In this document: piece after piece, positions 8,389 through 16,480 of the stretch
Position numbering within the stretch: the first letter of the stretch is position 1
Layout: each line of letters opens with the position of its first letter
DNA from: Eisenbergiella tayi
GTDB taxonomy: Bacteria > Bacillota > Clostridia > Lachnospirales > Lachnospiraceae
Length of the DNA: 64,000 nucleotides
Direction: 5' to 3'
Assembly (NCBI RefSeq): GCF_001881565.1
Contig: NZ_MPDJ01000002.1
Span: forward strand, 544,599-608,598
Translations under genes and position numbers: made by a program
The notes under the pieces: model-generated
Seen by the model: the letters and a program-made list of their open reading frames with translations, nothing else
The model's database searches: none
Told to the model about the DNA's origin: nothing

Positions 8389-8733
8389 TTACTTTTCATC
8401 TTTTCGTCTTACAAACTCAACAAAGGCAAATATAATAGATATTACGGTTAAAACGGAAACTATTAGTTCTGACATATTTGCTGCATATTCTGTTTGCGCA
8501 GGAACTATTATTCCTAAAAGAAGAAAGTAAATGCACCAAAATAATCCTATCACAAGCAGGCTGATAGTACTGTATTTTAATACGGCCGCAAATTTATTTA
8601 CTAATTTCCGTACAAACTTTATCTGCTTTTGAGATGGCGCTTTCCTGCGAAATATAGATTTCAGACCACCGAATATGACACCAATTATTATCCCTATTGA
8701 TATGGCAATAAAAATAGAACGTAAGCCATACAT
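8389..8733 (-). CDS. Small membrane protein, about three helices
   Basis: 114 aa from the ATG at 8731-8733, which has AAAGGAGA 8 nt upstream; a TTG six codons earlier is less likely. Hydrophobic segments lie near residues 6-22, 53-75 and 85-105, separated by a basic loop (RRKAPSQKQIKFVRK). No family recognised. It is the first gene downstream of the promoter at 8777-8815, which closely resembles the one upstream of the Imm5-like gene at 46359. Confidence 0.55.
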   Translation of the reverse strand: MYGLRSIFIAISIGIIIGVIFGGLKSIFRRKAPSQKQIKFVRKLVNKFAAVLKYSTISLLVIGLFWCIYFLLLGIIVPAQTEYAANMSELIVSVLTVISIIFAFVEFVRRKDEK

Positions 8734-8776
8734 ACCTATTCTCCTTTTCAAATTATATTTTTTCGCTCTGTTTTTT

Positions 8777-8815
8777 TAATAGTATAGCATATAGAAATGA
8801 ACAAAACCATTATTT
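8777..8815 (-). promoter_or_regulatory. Extended -10 promoter, shared with the locus upstream of recQ-linked Imm5-like gene
   Basis: On the minus strand the motif TATGCTATACT provides an extended -10 (TGC then TATACT), without a good -35. The surrounding 8764-8828 is closely similar to 46948-47012 (same TATGCTATACT, GTTTTGTTCAT and ATAATAG-type blocks, in the same order), so the two promoter regions are likely copies of one sequence. Confidence 0.55.
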
Positions 8816-8828
8816 TAAAACTACTGAT

Positions 8829-9640
8829 ATAGGATCACGTCGATGCAGGCAAACACAAGAACCACAGTGATTCCATGCAGATCACTTTTGTCGCTGATAA
8901 AACATTCGTCTTTATAAGTATATTACATATCCATTCCCCTTCTTGCCGCTTGCCTGTTCACTCATACTCCATGGGGGACTGTGGCTCTGAGCATATTAAC
9001 AGAAACTGCCTGAAGAACCGTAACATCACACTGAGAAAACAGATGCATTGCGGTGTCTCGCGCTAGCTTTTCAAATTATATCTTATTTATATGTATAGAA
9101 AATACTACTGTGCCTTCAACCGTTTTGATCCAGTCCTAAAAATACAGTCAGGAACCCAGACTCTCTTATCATTCTACGGGGCTGCAGGGAAACAGGCAGC
9201 CTCAATCAGGAGCACTATGGGGCGAAAACAGAGCAGAAAACAGCAGGCTTTACTGAACAGGAACAAGGAGATTTTGGCCTTGAAATAAGTAAGAAAAAAC
9301 TATCCTGTGATAATCGAAAGCTTAAAAGCCTGAATTTCACGGGATAAGCTCATTATTTTGGGTAATGTAAAGAATTATGTGTCTTAGAAAAGAAATGGTT
9401 CCTTTTCGGTAAGATTCATATCGAAAAGGAGTATTTTTATGCTAGTAGCAACGGAACTAATTTGATAGAATATAATAGAAAACAAGATAGATAATATTAA
9501 TGATGTTTATCCCCTCCTACGGAATAGCTATAAGGATATCTTGGCGGGACTTATGAAAGCTGTAATGGATGTGACTCATGATTATAAAAAATCCGAAAAA
9601 GGACCTGGAAACCTTTAATAAAAGAAATAGTTATTAAATC
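8829..9640. other. Gene-poor spacer with two hairpins
   Basis: No convincing gene is seen. Two inverted repeats are visible: TATCCTGTGA (about 9302) against TCACGGGATA (about 9347), and CCTTTTCG (9402) against CGAAAAGG (9430). A plus-strand reading tail ending in HDYKKSEKGPGNL and a stop near 9618 has stop codons upstream and no start, so it may be the end of a decayed gene. Confidence 0.4.
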
Positions 9641-9653
9641 AAGGGGGATTATA

Positions 9654-9869
9654 ATGATTTCTTACAAGCCATTATGGGAACTGATGGATGCGAAGGATAT
9701 GACTACTTATACTCTTAGAAACATGGGAAAAGAATATTGCTTGAGCGGATCAACTATTGCTCGGCTGCAGGCAGCGGAATCAGTTTCTACCAACACTCTT
9801 GATGCTCTTTGTCATATTCTGGACTGTCAGTTGACAGATATTGTTATCTTTATACCGGATAATATATAA
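9654..9869 (+). CDS. Cro/C1-type HTH regulator, small
   Basis: 71 aa, a single helix-turn-helix domain: YKPLWELMDAKDMTTYTLRN, then the recognition region LSGSTIARLQAAESVSTNTL and the terminal LDALCHILDCQLTDIVIF. This is the layout of minimal YozG-like HTH proteins that act as stand-alone DNA-binding regulators. A clear ribosome binding site AAGGGGG precedes ATG. It is the only plus-strand gene in the first 15 kb, so it may control genes on either side. It lies just left of recQ remnant (b). Confidence 0.82.
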   Translation: MISYKPLWELMDAKDMTTYTLRNMGKEYCLSGSTIARLQAAESVSTNTLDALCHILDCQLTDIVIFIPDNI

Positions 9870-9933
9870 CATGTCTTATTATCAATTTTATTTAATTATC
9901 TTACCTTTTTTATCATGATATATAGTTTTGAAG

Positions 9934-10530
9934 GCCACGCAGGATCTTAAACAGCTTCTCATCCTCTTCCAGAATGGGCTTCGATTTCCCGGTGAGCTTC
10001 ACCACCGCATACTCATCGTTCGTCACCGCCAGGTATTCATTCAGCATCAGGTAATTCATCACCTGCCGCAGCTTATACGTCGGCACCTTTATCAGTTCCG
10101 TATAATGAGGATTCTCATTTATCCGGTACTGTCTGATTTTCGCCGTATTCGCCCCGTGCACGGTATCTATTATCACGTTCGTCCCATACCTCTGCCTGCA
10201 GGCCAGCACACATCTGATCAAAGCCCGTGCAATCTCCGTCACATCAACTTTCTCAAACTGACTCAGGCAGTTCGCGCAGTTTTTATAGTAATTCGATCTA
10301 TACTCCCCAAAATACCGGAGGATATAATCCCACAGGCATTTATTGGTAAAGCAGTAGAAGGTCATCTTCCGCAGTCTGTCCCGGTCCCTCTCCGTCACCA
10401 GATCCCTGATAAGCGGATCCATTTCCTGATTATCCTGGTTATTGTCAATAAAGAACTGGTTCGTAACCACATTCTGTCCGACGTACAGCTAAATACACTC
10501 CGCAGGTTCCCCACCTCTCCTGGCCGTGCG
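9934..10530 (-). pseudogene. recQ remnant (b): Zn-binding and RQC region, internally deleted
   Basis: About 600 bp, more than 90% identical by eye to intact recQ at 47770-48480. It reads from just before the VVTNQFFIDNNQ segment through the CANC zinc block and the RQC part (TVHGANTAKIRQYR) to LEEDEKLFKILRGL. An amber codon interrupts it directly upstream (ECI-stop-LYVGQN). Compared with intact recQ it lacks 114 bp between two copies of TCTCATCCTCTTC (47793 and 47907), so it arose by loss between short direct repeats. It keeps a 185-codon open frame starting at 10470 but has neither the helicase domain nor the C-terminus. Confidence 0.92.
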
Positions 10531-10980
10531 GAGTTGTATCAAGTCAGTGACAAATATATTAAAGATATTCATCACAAATATGTGTTATATACATCTATAT
10601 CTGAATCTCCCTATTTTCTTGAGTTGGGCTGGCGCACTGAAGGATTAGTGCGTCATTCCTTTGCAAGATAAGTAGGTTAATCATCCGTGAAACTGTTTAT
10701 ATTCAAAATCGGACGTAAGCGCCCAATATCGCATCTCCTATTAATCCCTATCCTTCTTTCACAATTCGCATATGCATTAACAAGCAGAATTAAGTTATTT
10801 TCCGTTTGTTGGATTATCGGTTTCTATAATTCCGGAATAGAGTTTTTTTTGTAATAAGAATATCTACATGCATCTGTAGATATCAATATAAAAAACTGTG
10901 TTATTATGTAATTGACTTCCAGTTTTCCTTCCTTGTAATAAAGTGTTTATATTGCCCCATCTAAAAGGGATATCGATATC
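10531..10980. other. Spacer with a plus-strand coding tail and a palindrome
   Basis: Immediately after recQ homology stops at about 10530, the plus strand keeps an open frame ending ELGWRTEGLVRHSFAR and a stop at 10671. It lacks a start of its own and looks like the severed 3' end of another gene, possibly an acetyltransferase, though this is weak. A short palindrome (ATATCTACA / TGTAGATAT, 10859-10882) follows. Nothing else is recognised. Confidence 0.35.
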
Positions 10981-10982
10981 AA

Positions 10983-11159
10983 CTATGAAATCAATTCAAC
11001 TATTCTCTTAAGTTTATTTATAAATCCTTTGGGTATTGTTTTTATAATGTCTTTTGGATCATTATCTGAAATTTCATTTATTAATTTTTCACCCATTACA
11101 GTAAAATAAAAGAAAACCACCAATATAGCCAAGGCAACAATACGGAAACCCTTTTTCAT
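10983..11159 (-). CDS. 58-aa single-helix membrane peptide
   Basis: An ATG at 11157-11159 with AAAGGAA about 8 nt upstream opens a 58-codon frame. The product has a basic start (MKKGFR), one transmembrane helix (residues 6-22), then an acidic-to-basic soluble tail ending KLKRIVELIS. Size, topology and position beside the sactipeptide-like cluster would suit a bacteriocin immunity peptide, but recQ remnant (c) and an interrupted gene lie between it and the exporter. No family is recognised. Confidence 0.5.
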   Translation of the reverse strand: MKKGFRIVALAILVVFFYFTVMGEKLINEISDNDPKDIIKTIPKGFINKLKRIVELIS

Positions 11160-11197
11160 CTATAATTCCTTTCATAATATTAATATTTTGATATATT

Positions 11198-11425
11198 TTA
11201 AATAATAAGAACTTTATCCCATTCGATATTTCCATCGCTTAATTTACCTAATAGTACAGAAAGATTGCCTAACTCACCCGAGAGAAAATCTGGTTTGTCT
11301 CCATCAATACTGTTAAAAAAATAATTTTGTTCATAGTTAATATATCCAATTACATCTTTTTCTATTTTATTTACTGATACTTTTATATATTCATGTAATA
11401 ATTCCTCAACCTAATCTTTTCCCAT
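11198..11425 (-). pseudogene. Small gene interrupted by an amber codon
   Basis: From an ATG at 11423-11425 the frame reads MGKD, a TAG stop at 11411-11413, then 70 uninterrupted codons starting VEELLHEYIKVSV and ending GNIEWDKVLII. Codon use and composition after the stop look like real coding sequence. Either the gene is dead or the reading starts elsewhere, but no alternative start is apparent. It may be a former immunity or accessory gene of the neighbouring cluster. No family recognised. Confidence 0.45.
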
Positions 11426-11647
11426 ATCTTTTAATTATAAACCTTCAGGGAGTATATTTTCTTGGACATTGAAAAGTCCTAAAAATGCTCAATGATGCTA
11501 AAAAACTCATCATACAGGCATTTATACATCCTAATGGGGGTGTCCCCAATTCCAGGGAAAACGGGATGAACAACACCAAACAATACAAAAATGAATAAAC
11601 CATCTGGTACTTCTTGATAAAAAGTAAGCGTCAAATCGGCTCTTACG

Positions 11648-11754
11648 GTAATTCATCACCTACCGCAGCTTATACGTGGGCGCCTTTGCCAGTTTCGCAT
11701 AATAAGGATTCTCATCATCCGGTACCATCTGATTTTCGCCGTATTCGCCCCGTG
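11648..11754 (-). pseudogene. recQ remnant (c): RQC segment
   Basis: About 107 bp match intact recQ at about 48000-48110, covering the part that encodes AKIRQYRMDENPHYAELAK followed by VPTYKLRQVMNY. One codon is missing relative to recQ and both ends stop abruptly in unrelated AT-rich sequence. It lies 122 bp beyond the stop codon of the ABC permease that ends the sactipeptide-like operon. Confidence 0.88.
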
Positions 11755-11876
11755 TTTTGATCTTATTAATAAAAGGTAAGTATATACAGTTACCGCCTTT
11801 CAGGTTCAGATAAAGTATACTAATGGTTATCCAGCCATTTCCCCTAACCGACAACACGAACTACCTTCATTGTAAG

Positions 11877-12512
11877 TTATTTTTTTCTAGAATCAGCATA
11901 AATTTTAATCGAAATATAAAATGATAAAACTAACAAAACAATTTGACCAAATAGAAACATCAAAAAACCGATACCTTGCTGAAAATAAAGCAGATTAAAA
12001 TTCAATTTAAAGACATGAATTATACCCATAAATATATAAGGAATTAATAACATTACAAACAAAGAATATTTTCCAAACTCAACACCAAATTTATATATTA
12101 ATGGTATTTGTATTGCATTATAGGTAATAGCAAAAAGCAAAGATGCAAGCAAAGCAAGCTTAAAGTCATACAAACTGGATAAACCAGCCAGAAAGCAAAA
12201 TAAAAAGGTAATCCCCATAATTACAAAAGCAATTACCATCAAAATAAGAACTAAAATATACTTTGCTTTAACGATTTGTTTTGGTGAAAATGGTAATGCA
12301 ATAGTATATTCATCCCACTTTGACGCAGCATCATAAGTGAAAGAAGTAGATACTAATATTGAAGCCAAATAAGATATAACCAGGCTAATTGATATTAATG
12401 TATATTGTGGAAATTGTGAAATTGGAATGACTACTACTAACAATATAATTAATTGTATAGGATTCATTCTTTTTACCATGATAATTAAATCCTTTTTTAT
12501 TAATCCTAACAT
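11877..12512 (-). CDS. ABC-2 type permease of the sactipeptide-like cluster
   Basis: 211 aa with six hydrophobic segments spread over the whole length, as in short ABC-2 permeases of the bacteriocin self-protection or export kind. The ATG overlaps the stop of the ATPase gene (ATGTTAG), so the two are translationally coupled. Predicted to form the membrane part of a transporter with the adjacent ATPase, for export of, or immunity against, the peptide encoded at 15159-15299. The AT-rich codon use matches the rest of the cluster. Confidence 0.78.
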   Translation of the reverse strand: MLGLIKKDLIIMVKRMNPIQLIILLVVVIPISQFPQYTLISISLVISYLASILVSTSFTYDAASKWDEYTIALPFSPKQIVKAKYILVLILMVIAFVIMGITFLFCFLAGLSSLYDFKLALLASLLFAITYNAIQIPLIYKFGVEFGKYSLFVMLLIPYIFMGIIHVFKLNFNLLYFQQGIGFLMFLFGQIVLLVLSFYISIKIYADSRKK

Positions 12513-13366
12513 TCATTTTCTCCTGTCGATTTTCCTTTTACAAAATATAACAATAGTTTTTCTACACTTACATCTTTAATATCAGAAATATGGCTATATA
12601 ATTTTTTATTAATAAGTACTTTCCTAAGTTCTCCTTCTTCAATATATGAAATAAATCCCACTTGTTTATAATTAAAATCTTTGGAAGAAAGAATAACTTC
12701 CCCATAATTATCCGGAATTTCATCTTTGTTCAATGTAGCAATTATTTCCCCTTTATGAATAAAAGTAATAATATCTGCTATTTTCTCTATATCGCTTGTA
12801 ATATGTGATGAAAATAAAATAGAACTATTTGTATCTTGAACATATTTTTTATATGTTAATAAAATATCATCTCTTACAATAGGATCTAAACCTGATGTTG
12901 GTTCATCAAGAATCAACAATTTGGGATGTACTGATAATGCAATAGCAATATTCAGCTTTGCCTTCATTCCTTTTGAATACGAGTTGATAGGTTTATTTTG
13001 AGGAATTTTTAAATCCTGAATTAAAGTTAAAAAACTTTTTGAATCCCAACTTTTAAAAATAGACTTCATAATAAAAGTTATATTTTTTATATTTAAACAA
13101 TCATCGAAATAGCACTGGTCTAAACAAACTCCTATCTGTTTTTTAATCTCTGCTTCAAACTGTACATTATCTTTACCAAAAATATTTATAACACCTTGCT
13201 CTCTTTTAAGTCCATTTAGCAATAATTTTACTATGGTAGTTTTACCGGCTCCATTTTCACCAACAATTCCCATAATTTTTCCATACGGCAAATTTATATT
13301 TATATTTCTCAACATGAAATCCGGATACTTTTTTGATAAATTTTTAACCTCTAAAATATCTTTCAT
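12506..13366 (-). CDS. ABC transporter ATPase, CcmA/BcrA-like
   Basis: 286 aa from the ATG at 13364-13366, which has GGGAGG 5 nt upstream. Walker A is GENGAGKTT, the signature region is NSYSKGMKAKLNIAIAL (SKGMKAK replacing the common SGGQ), Walker B is LLILDEPTSGLDP and the switch His is in SSHI. The atypical signature is normal for ATPases of bacteriocin and antibiotic self-resistance transporters. The C-terminal 80 residues are a regulatory extension. It powers the adjacent permease. Confidence 0.85.
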   Translation of the reverse strand: MKDILEVKNLSKKYPDFMLRNININLPYGKIMGIVGENGAGKTTIVKLLLNGLKREQGVINIFGKDNVQFEAEIKKQIGVCLDQCYFDDCLNIKNITFIMKSIFKSWDSKSFLTLIQDLKIPQNKPINSYSKGMKAKLNIAIALSVHPKLLILDEPTSGLDPIVRDDILLTYKKYVQDTNSSILFSSHITSDIEKIADIITFIHKGEIIATLNKDEIPDNYGEVILSSKDFNYKQVGFISYIEEGELRKVLINKKLYSHISDIKDVSVEKLLLYFVKGKSTGENEC

Positions 13367-13399
13367 TGTTCCTCCCATATATTAAGTAGTAGGCCATAT

Positions 13400-14779
13400 T
13401 TATTCATTTTTCACATTGATAAATCTACCAACTATACTTTTGGATATATTATTTTCATACCATTTACAAACTTCTTTTCTGCGAGAATTTTCATAAAAAG
13501 TTCTAATAAAGCAACGGGAACAAAAAAATTTTTTATCACATTCAGTACATTCAATACTAGATTCAGTAGGAAATTTTAGATAATATAAATTTCTTATAAA
13601 TTCTTTATTACAATCATACACATCCCTGATATTTTCTTTAAATACATTACCTAGATTTTTCAGGAAATGATTATCCATTGCACATAATTTTATATCTCCA
13701 TTAGGTGAAATAACAACATTTGTTGTGATACAACCACAATTATTTCTTAAACTTTCTGGTTGCATTGCTTTGAACAAAGATGGATATTTTTCATTCATTT
13801 CATTTATAATTTCTACATATCTTTTAATATCTGATTCATTGTCTAAAAGTAGATCTTCATTATCTTCTGCTCTTCCAATATTTGTTACAATTGATGGGAT
13901 AAAACTGCTGATACCTAGTTCATTTATTTTGGCAACAATCTGAGGAATTTCTTCAACATTTCTTTTAGTTATCATAGTCGCTATTCTCATTTTAACCCCA
14001 TTATTATTTAAAAACTGAATATTGCTTAATACTTTGTCTATATAACCATTTTGATTAGTAAACCATTCTAAATACTCCTCATTCAGACTGTGTAAATCAA
14101 TTTGTAAAAAAACTCTATTTTTATTTTTAACAATTATATCCAAAAATTCTTTATTCATAATAATTCCATTTGTTAATAACACTACTGCACTAAACTTAAG
14201 TGAAAAAGCCTTTTTTAGAACTTCATTAAGATAAGGATAAATTGAAATATCTCCCCCAGTTAACTCTATATTTTTTACACCAATTTCCTCAAGTTGATCC
14301 AATAATTTTAAAACATTCTTGCAGTCCATTTCATCCCCAACCCCATAATCTCCATAACAATGCAAACATCTAAGATTACACTTGTGAGTTAATTCCAATG
14401 AAGCAGTAATGGGATAAATATTATCTGTAGTTATTACATTTACAGGCTTATATGTAGGAAAATCCAAAAGTTCTGTTTCTATTTCATATTTCTGTTCCAA
14501 TTCATTTAAATAATTAATTATCTTTTTTTTAGTATCACTAAAATTGCTTTTGTATTTTTTTGTTTGAATATTGGTTATTTCCTCAATTGTTTTAGTTCCG
14601 TCTAACAATGTTATAATTTCGAAACCTACTAAATTAATATTATATTGCCTACTAACCTTTTTATACTCAGAAGTTGTGTCGTTAGTTATAAAAACAGATA
14701 AAATTTTTAAATCTTCAGGATAATTTATGATCTGCTTAATTTCGATTTCAGATTTCATGGAAATATATTTTCCTGGCAT
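13400..14779 (-). CDS. Radical SAM/SPASM peptide maturase with N-terminal RRE domain
   Basis: 459 aa. Residues ~15-115 have a PqqD-like RiPP recognition element (LVGFEIITLLDGTKTIEEI, then a C-terminal helix INYLNELEQKYEI). The radical SAM core has the CxxxCxxC cluster motif in THKCNLRCLHCYGDYG. The C-terminus is a SPASM domain with NNCGCITTNVVISPNG, KLCAMDN and the cluster CTECDKKFFCSRC. This is the domain order of sactionine-forming enzymes such as AlbA, SkfB and ThnB. It probably crosslinks Cys thiols of the 15159-15299 precursor to backbone carbons. ATG 14777-14779 with GGAG 6 nt upstream is preferred over an upstream TTG at 14833. Confidence 0.88.
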   Translation of the reverse strand: MPGKYISMKSEIEIKQIINYPEDLKILSVFITNDTTSEYKKVSRQYNINLVGFEIITLLDGTKTIEEITNIQTKKYKSNFSDTKKKIINYLNELEQKYEIETELLDFPTYKPVNVITTDNIYPITASLELTHKCNLRCLHCYGDYGVGDEMDCKNVLKLLDQLEEIGVKNIELTGGDISIYPYLNEVLKKAFSLKFSAVVLLTNGIIMNKEFLDIIVKNKNRVFLQIDLHSLNEEYLEWFTNQNGYIDKVLSNIQFLNNNGVKMRIATMITKRNVEEIPQIVAKINELGISSFIPSIVTNIGRAEDNEDLLLDNESDIKRYVEIINEMNEKYPSLFKAMQPESLRNNCGCITTNVVISPNGDIKLCAMDNHFLKNLGNVFKENIRDVYDCNKEFIRNLYYLKFPTESSIECTECDKKFFCSRCFIRTFYENSRRKEVCKWYENNISKSIVGRFINVKNE

Positions 14780-15107
14780 ATTAATCTCCATTCTGCACGC
14801 CTTTAAGCGCGACTTAAATGTAATAGAACTCAAATGCTCAAAGTAATTAATAAATTGTTGAAATCATGTTTGAAGTAATCCTCTGTTTAATTCCACTTTA
14901 CAAATGCAGTGGGCTTGCCTTTGTGATTGGAGAGTAAATAGGCTAAGGATAAGCGCTCTACGCCAAGTATGAAAAGTAGTTTCAGGTATCACAGTGCTCT
15001 CCCCCCAATATAACATTCATCATTTGTTTGTCGGCTTAAAATATTTAGCAATAATTATAACAAATAAAGTTAGAAAATGAACTAAATAAAAGTACTGTTT
15101 TTATGAT

Positions 15108-15147
15108 GTTTGCGGTTATAGTGATAATAGCTACTATAACCGCAAAC
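15108..15147. other. Perfect 15-bp hairpin between precursor and maturase
   Basis: Arms 15108-15122 and 15133-15147 pair perfectly around a 10-nt loop, 11 bp after the precursor stop codon. On the minus strand no T-run follows, so it is not a standard intrinsic terminator. It would fit an mRNA-stabilising or partial read-through hairpin that keeps precursor expression above that of the downstream maturase gene. Confidence 0.65.
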
Positions 15148-15158
15148 TTAGACTAAGA

Positions 15159-15299
15159 TTAGCTACCAACAGCAATATTTGCCACTAATCCAACAGCCCC
15201 AGCTGCTACTGCAGGTGACGGGCCACAAGCAAGGCATGTCATACATGTAAAGCATGTCAAACATGTATTATCCTTAGGTGTTATAGTAGGTGTATCCAT
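15159..15299 (-). CDS. Sactipeptide-like precursor peptide (thurincin-type Cys spacing)
   Basis: 46 aa, with strong ribosome binding site AAAGGAGG 6 nt before ATG. A short leader (MDTPTITPKDN) leads into CLTCFTCMTCLACG: five Cys at 13, 16, 19, 22 and 25, each two residues apart, followed by the hydrophobic small-residue tail PSPAVAAGAVGLVANIAVGS. Thurincin H has the same plan: an N-terminal CxxCxxCxxC half facing a hydrophobic half, joined as a hairpin by Cys-to-alpha-carbon thioethers. The gene is first in an operon with the RRE-radical SAM-SPASM enzyme and an ABC exporter. The leader is unusually short. Family and product are inferred; the Cys pattern is seen directly. Confidence 0.85.
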   Translation of the reverse strand: MDTPTITPKDNTCLTCFTCMTCLACGPSPAVAAGAVGLVANIAVGS

Positions 15300-15566
15300 A
15301 GCGCTCCTCCTTTCTTTATTTATTAGACATTTGTAGTAACGTCAAAATCCACTATAAGTGGTATTTTGTTAATGTAATACATCTCCTTTTGTCTTTAAAA
15401 AATAAATATCCTTCATATTCATTAATATTGGTCTTTAATATATACGGAAATGATTTTACAGCCAAAAAACTACAGTTAACATACAAACTAAACCAATTTA
15501 TCTCCTACGTGCTAAAGTTAAAAATTATAGAGAATACCTATATTAACAAGAGAGGAGTGTGAGTAT
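15300..15566. promoter_or_regulatory. Divergent intergenic region between precursor and LytTR regulator
   Basis: AT-rich, no gene. On the precursor side a small palindrome CCACTATAAGTGG (15349-15361) lies in the likely 5' UTR. On the regulator side ACAGTTAAC (15472-15480) and AAAGTTAAA (15514-15522) resemble the 9-bp half-sites bound by LytTR regulators and are 42 bp (2 x 21) apart, which would put them on the same DNA face. Binding is only inferred. Confidence 0.35.
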
Positions 15567-16271
15567 ATGTATCGTATAGCCATATGCAGTAGTGATGAAC
15601 CTTGCTTAGATAAATTAAATAAACTAATAACCTTATATCAAACATGTCGTAAGCAGATACTAATAGTAAAGAATTATAGGACATCTGCACAATTGCTTAA
15701 CTCACTCAACTTTAACTTTGATATATTTTTGTTAGATAATAATATATCCTATAAAGAAAAAAATAAATTAACACAGTTAATTTTAACTGAAAATCCAAAA
15801 GCATATATTATAACATTGATATCACCTAATGATAACTTCTTTTCAATTTATCAAAATAACATTTTAGGATATTTGGCAAAACCTTTAACAAGTGCATCCT
15901 TTTTTGTTGAATTTGACCGTGCTCTTAAGTATATCCCCAAATATCAAGATTATTTGCTGGTTAAAAACAACTTTAATATTTACAGAATATATATTAATGA
16001 TATTTTTTACATTGAAACAAGTAACAGAAAGGTAGTGGTACATACAATTGATAACTCTCTTTCTTTTTATGAAAAAATGCAGGTTTTGGAGTACAAGTTG
16101 AATAAGTATTTCTTTTTCCGATGTCATAATTGTTATATAATAAACTTGGAATTTCTCGAAAAAATTATATCTTTAGATGCCTATTTGGTGACAGGAATAC
16201 GAATTCCTATAAGTAAAAATAGGAGAAAAAGTCTTATTGAAAAAATAAGCACTTATGAAAATTTAAATTAA
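15567..16271 (+). CDS. LytTR-family response regulator, orphan
   Basis: 234 aa. Residues 1-115 are a receiver-like domain: acidic pair in ICSSDE, phosphoacceptor-type Asp in FDIFLLDNN, and Lys in GYLAKPL. Residues ~130-230 are a LytTR DNA-binding domain, seen in IYINDIFYIETSNRKVVVH, FFFRCHNCYIINLEFLEKI and the end RIPISKNRRKSLIEKI. No kinase gene is adjacent, so it may answer to the AgrC-like kinase at 25022-26311 or work without phosphorylation. It lies divergent from the sactipeptide precursor and just before the second cluster, so it may control either. GGAG ribosome binding site present. Confidence 0.88.
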   Translation: MYRIAICSSDEPCLDKLNKLITLYQTCRKQILIVKNYRTSAQLLNSLNFNFDIFLLDNNISYKEKNKLTQLILTENPKAYIITLISPNDNFFSIYQNNILGYLAKPLTSASFFVEFDRALKYIPKYQDYLLVKNNFNIYRIYINDIFYIETSNRKVVVHTIDNSLSFYEKMQVLEYKLNKYFFFRCHNCYIINLEFLEKIISLDAYLVTGIRIPISKNRRKSLIEKISTYENLN

Positions 16272-16287
16272 AATTTTTTAAAAAGGA

Positions 16288-16322
16288 CGGAACTTTTTAA
16301 CAGTTCCGCTCTTTTTTATTTT
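16288..16322 (+). terminator. Intrinsic terminator of the LytTR regulator
   Basis: Stem CGGAACT (16288-16294) and AGTTCCG (16302-16308) with a 7-nt loop, then CTCTTTTTTATTTT on the plus strand. It ends only 7 bp from the stop codon of the minus-strand peptide gene at 16329, so the two converging genes may share it. Confidence 0.85.
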
Positions 16323-16328
16323 CTATAC

Positions 16329-16463
16329 TCATTCTTCCGGTGTTATCCATGCGCCTCCAAAGAGACAATCTACAGTACAATGAAGCCGATAGTCACCACA
16401 CCCATCATAAACATTAACCTCTTCTGCCTCAAGTTCCTCATATTTTAACATTTCCTGTTCCAT
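16329..16463 (-). CDS. RiPP precursor-like peptide A (three Cys)
   Basis: 44 aa. An acidic leader (MEQEMLKYEELEAEEVNVYD) is followed by GCGDYRLHCTVDC and a short tail FGGAWITPEE after Leu. Cys lie at 22, 29 and 33. The neighbour at 16481-16627 shares the leader end (L-x-AEEVNV) and the pattern C-G...C-x-VDC, so the two are paralogous precursors. The ATG is 17 bp after the stop of that gene; an AAAGGA about 10 nt upstream is the likely ribosome binding site. The leader-core split and Cys pattern, and the nearby radical SAM/SPASM genes, point to a thioether-type RiPP. Chemistry is unknown. Confidence 0.7.
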   Translation of the reverse strand: MEQEMLKYEELEAEEVNVYDGCGDYRLHCTVDCLFGGAWITPEE

Positions 16464-16480
16464 ACCACTACCATCCTTTC

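Noticed and set aside
2047..8760. Integron cassette array with attC sites
   Set aside because: No recurrent attC-like hairpins were seen between the genes and no integrase is present; only the cassette-like look remains.
8875..9288. Two plus-strand ORFs of 63 and 65 codons in the gap
   Set aside because: No ribosome binding sites and no protein-like composition or family signal.
9928..10671. 247-codon plus-strand ORF over recQ remnant (b)
   Set aside because: Most of it is antisense to recQ-derived sequence; only the last 45 codons may be a gene tail, noted under the spacer entry.
10859..10882. Palindrome ATATCTACA/TGTAGATAT as a transposon end or attachment site
   Set aside because: Single occurrence with no partner copy or integrase nearby.
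15108..15147. Intrinsic terminator after the sactipeptide precursor
   Set aside because: The stem is perfect but neither strand has a T-run after it, so it is listed as a hairpin only.
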